Under the pieces are notes generated by a model that saw nothing but the letters and a program-made list of their open reading frames with translations, did no database searches and was not told the DNA's origin. This document shows positions 60,702 to 60,743 of a stretch of DNA of 60,743 bases, one piece after another (the stretch's first letter is position 1; each line of letters starts with the position of its first letter). The translations under genes and the position numbers were made by a program. Source of the DNA: QHXN01 sp032162705 (GTDB lineage: Bacteria > Acidobacteriota > Blastocatellia > Pyrinomonadales > Pyrinomonadaceae); NCBI GenBank assembly GCA_032162705.1, contig JAVRON010000007.1, positions 1 to 60,743 on the forward strand. Reading direction: 5' to 3'.

Positions 60702-60743
60702 TCGCTATCCAATCTTCAGAGTGAACGCGCAACGCCCAACACG

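Overview
The window is about 60.7 kb of GC-rich (roughly 60-65% by eye) bacterial chromosome with dense coding on both strands. No rRNA, tRNA, transposase, integrase or CRISPR array was recognised. Large secreted proteins ending in the DUF4214-type module (YFGYLRR ... YRQRF), a TIGR03118-like beta-propeller with CHRD and Calx-beta domains, several TlpA thioredoxins and many long imperfect hairpins built from short words point to an Acidobacteriota genome, probably class Blastocatellia. That placement is inference from gene content, since no marker gene is present.

Layout. 0-5.3 kb: a membrane protein and its ABC ATPase, then a hybrid PAS-PAS-GAF histidine kinase with a receiver. 5.4-5.6 kb: a 52-residue Cys/His-rich metallothionein-like gene. 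5.8-13.3 kb: single metabolic genes (alpha/beta hydrolase, zinc-ribbon methyltransferase, polysaccharide deacetylase, aldehyde dehydrogenase, Xaa-Pro aminopeptidase, DHH phosphoesterase). 13.5-18.6 kb: a minus-strand run of a ThiO-like oxidase and three thioredoxin-fold proteins, including a CcdA-TlpA fusion. 18.8-26.7 kb: an NAD-type isocitrate dehydrogenase and two giant secreted proteins that share a C-terminal module. 26.8-37.6 kb: an M16 peptidase, a membrane protein/winged-helix pair, a CreD-like protein, an M48 lipoprotein peptidase and an unusual TPR-Fis-receiver protein.

38.0-42.6 kb is the most unusual locus. A membrane-anchored two-ring Clp/Hsp100 ATPase carries at its C terminus a release-factor-2-like PCRF domain and RF2 tail from which the GGQ peptidyl-hydrolase core has been removed. 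Directly upstream on the same strand is a non-coding interval of about 510 nt with a near-consensus sigma70 promoter (TTGACA-N17-TATAGT), many GNRA/UUCG-capped hairpins and a rho-independent terminator. I read it as a structured RNA gene or a very large regulatory leader. Together they are the best candidate here for an undescribed system, perhaps linking translation to protein unfolding.

42.7-51.1 kb: an aconitase-family enzyme with its swivel domain at the N terminus, a CYTH protein, a DUF4062 protein, a DUF488 protein, a rhomboid protease, an MFS exporter and a flavin reductase. 51.3-54.1 kb: a secreted trimeric-type protein with an S74 intramolecular chaperone. 54.3-60.7 kb: a fatty-acid beta-oxidation run, fadN-ybaK-fadA-fadE, like the Bacillus fadNAE operon, with an 18-bp palindrome in its promoter that matches the Bacillus FadR box.

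Intergenic space is dominated by two repeat classes: long hairpins made from degenerate words, often starting within a few bases of a stop codon, and short tandem arrays with 21-25 bp units near gene ends.
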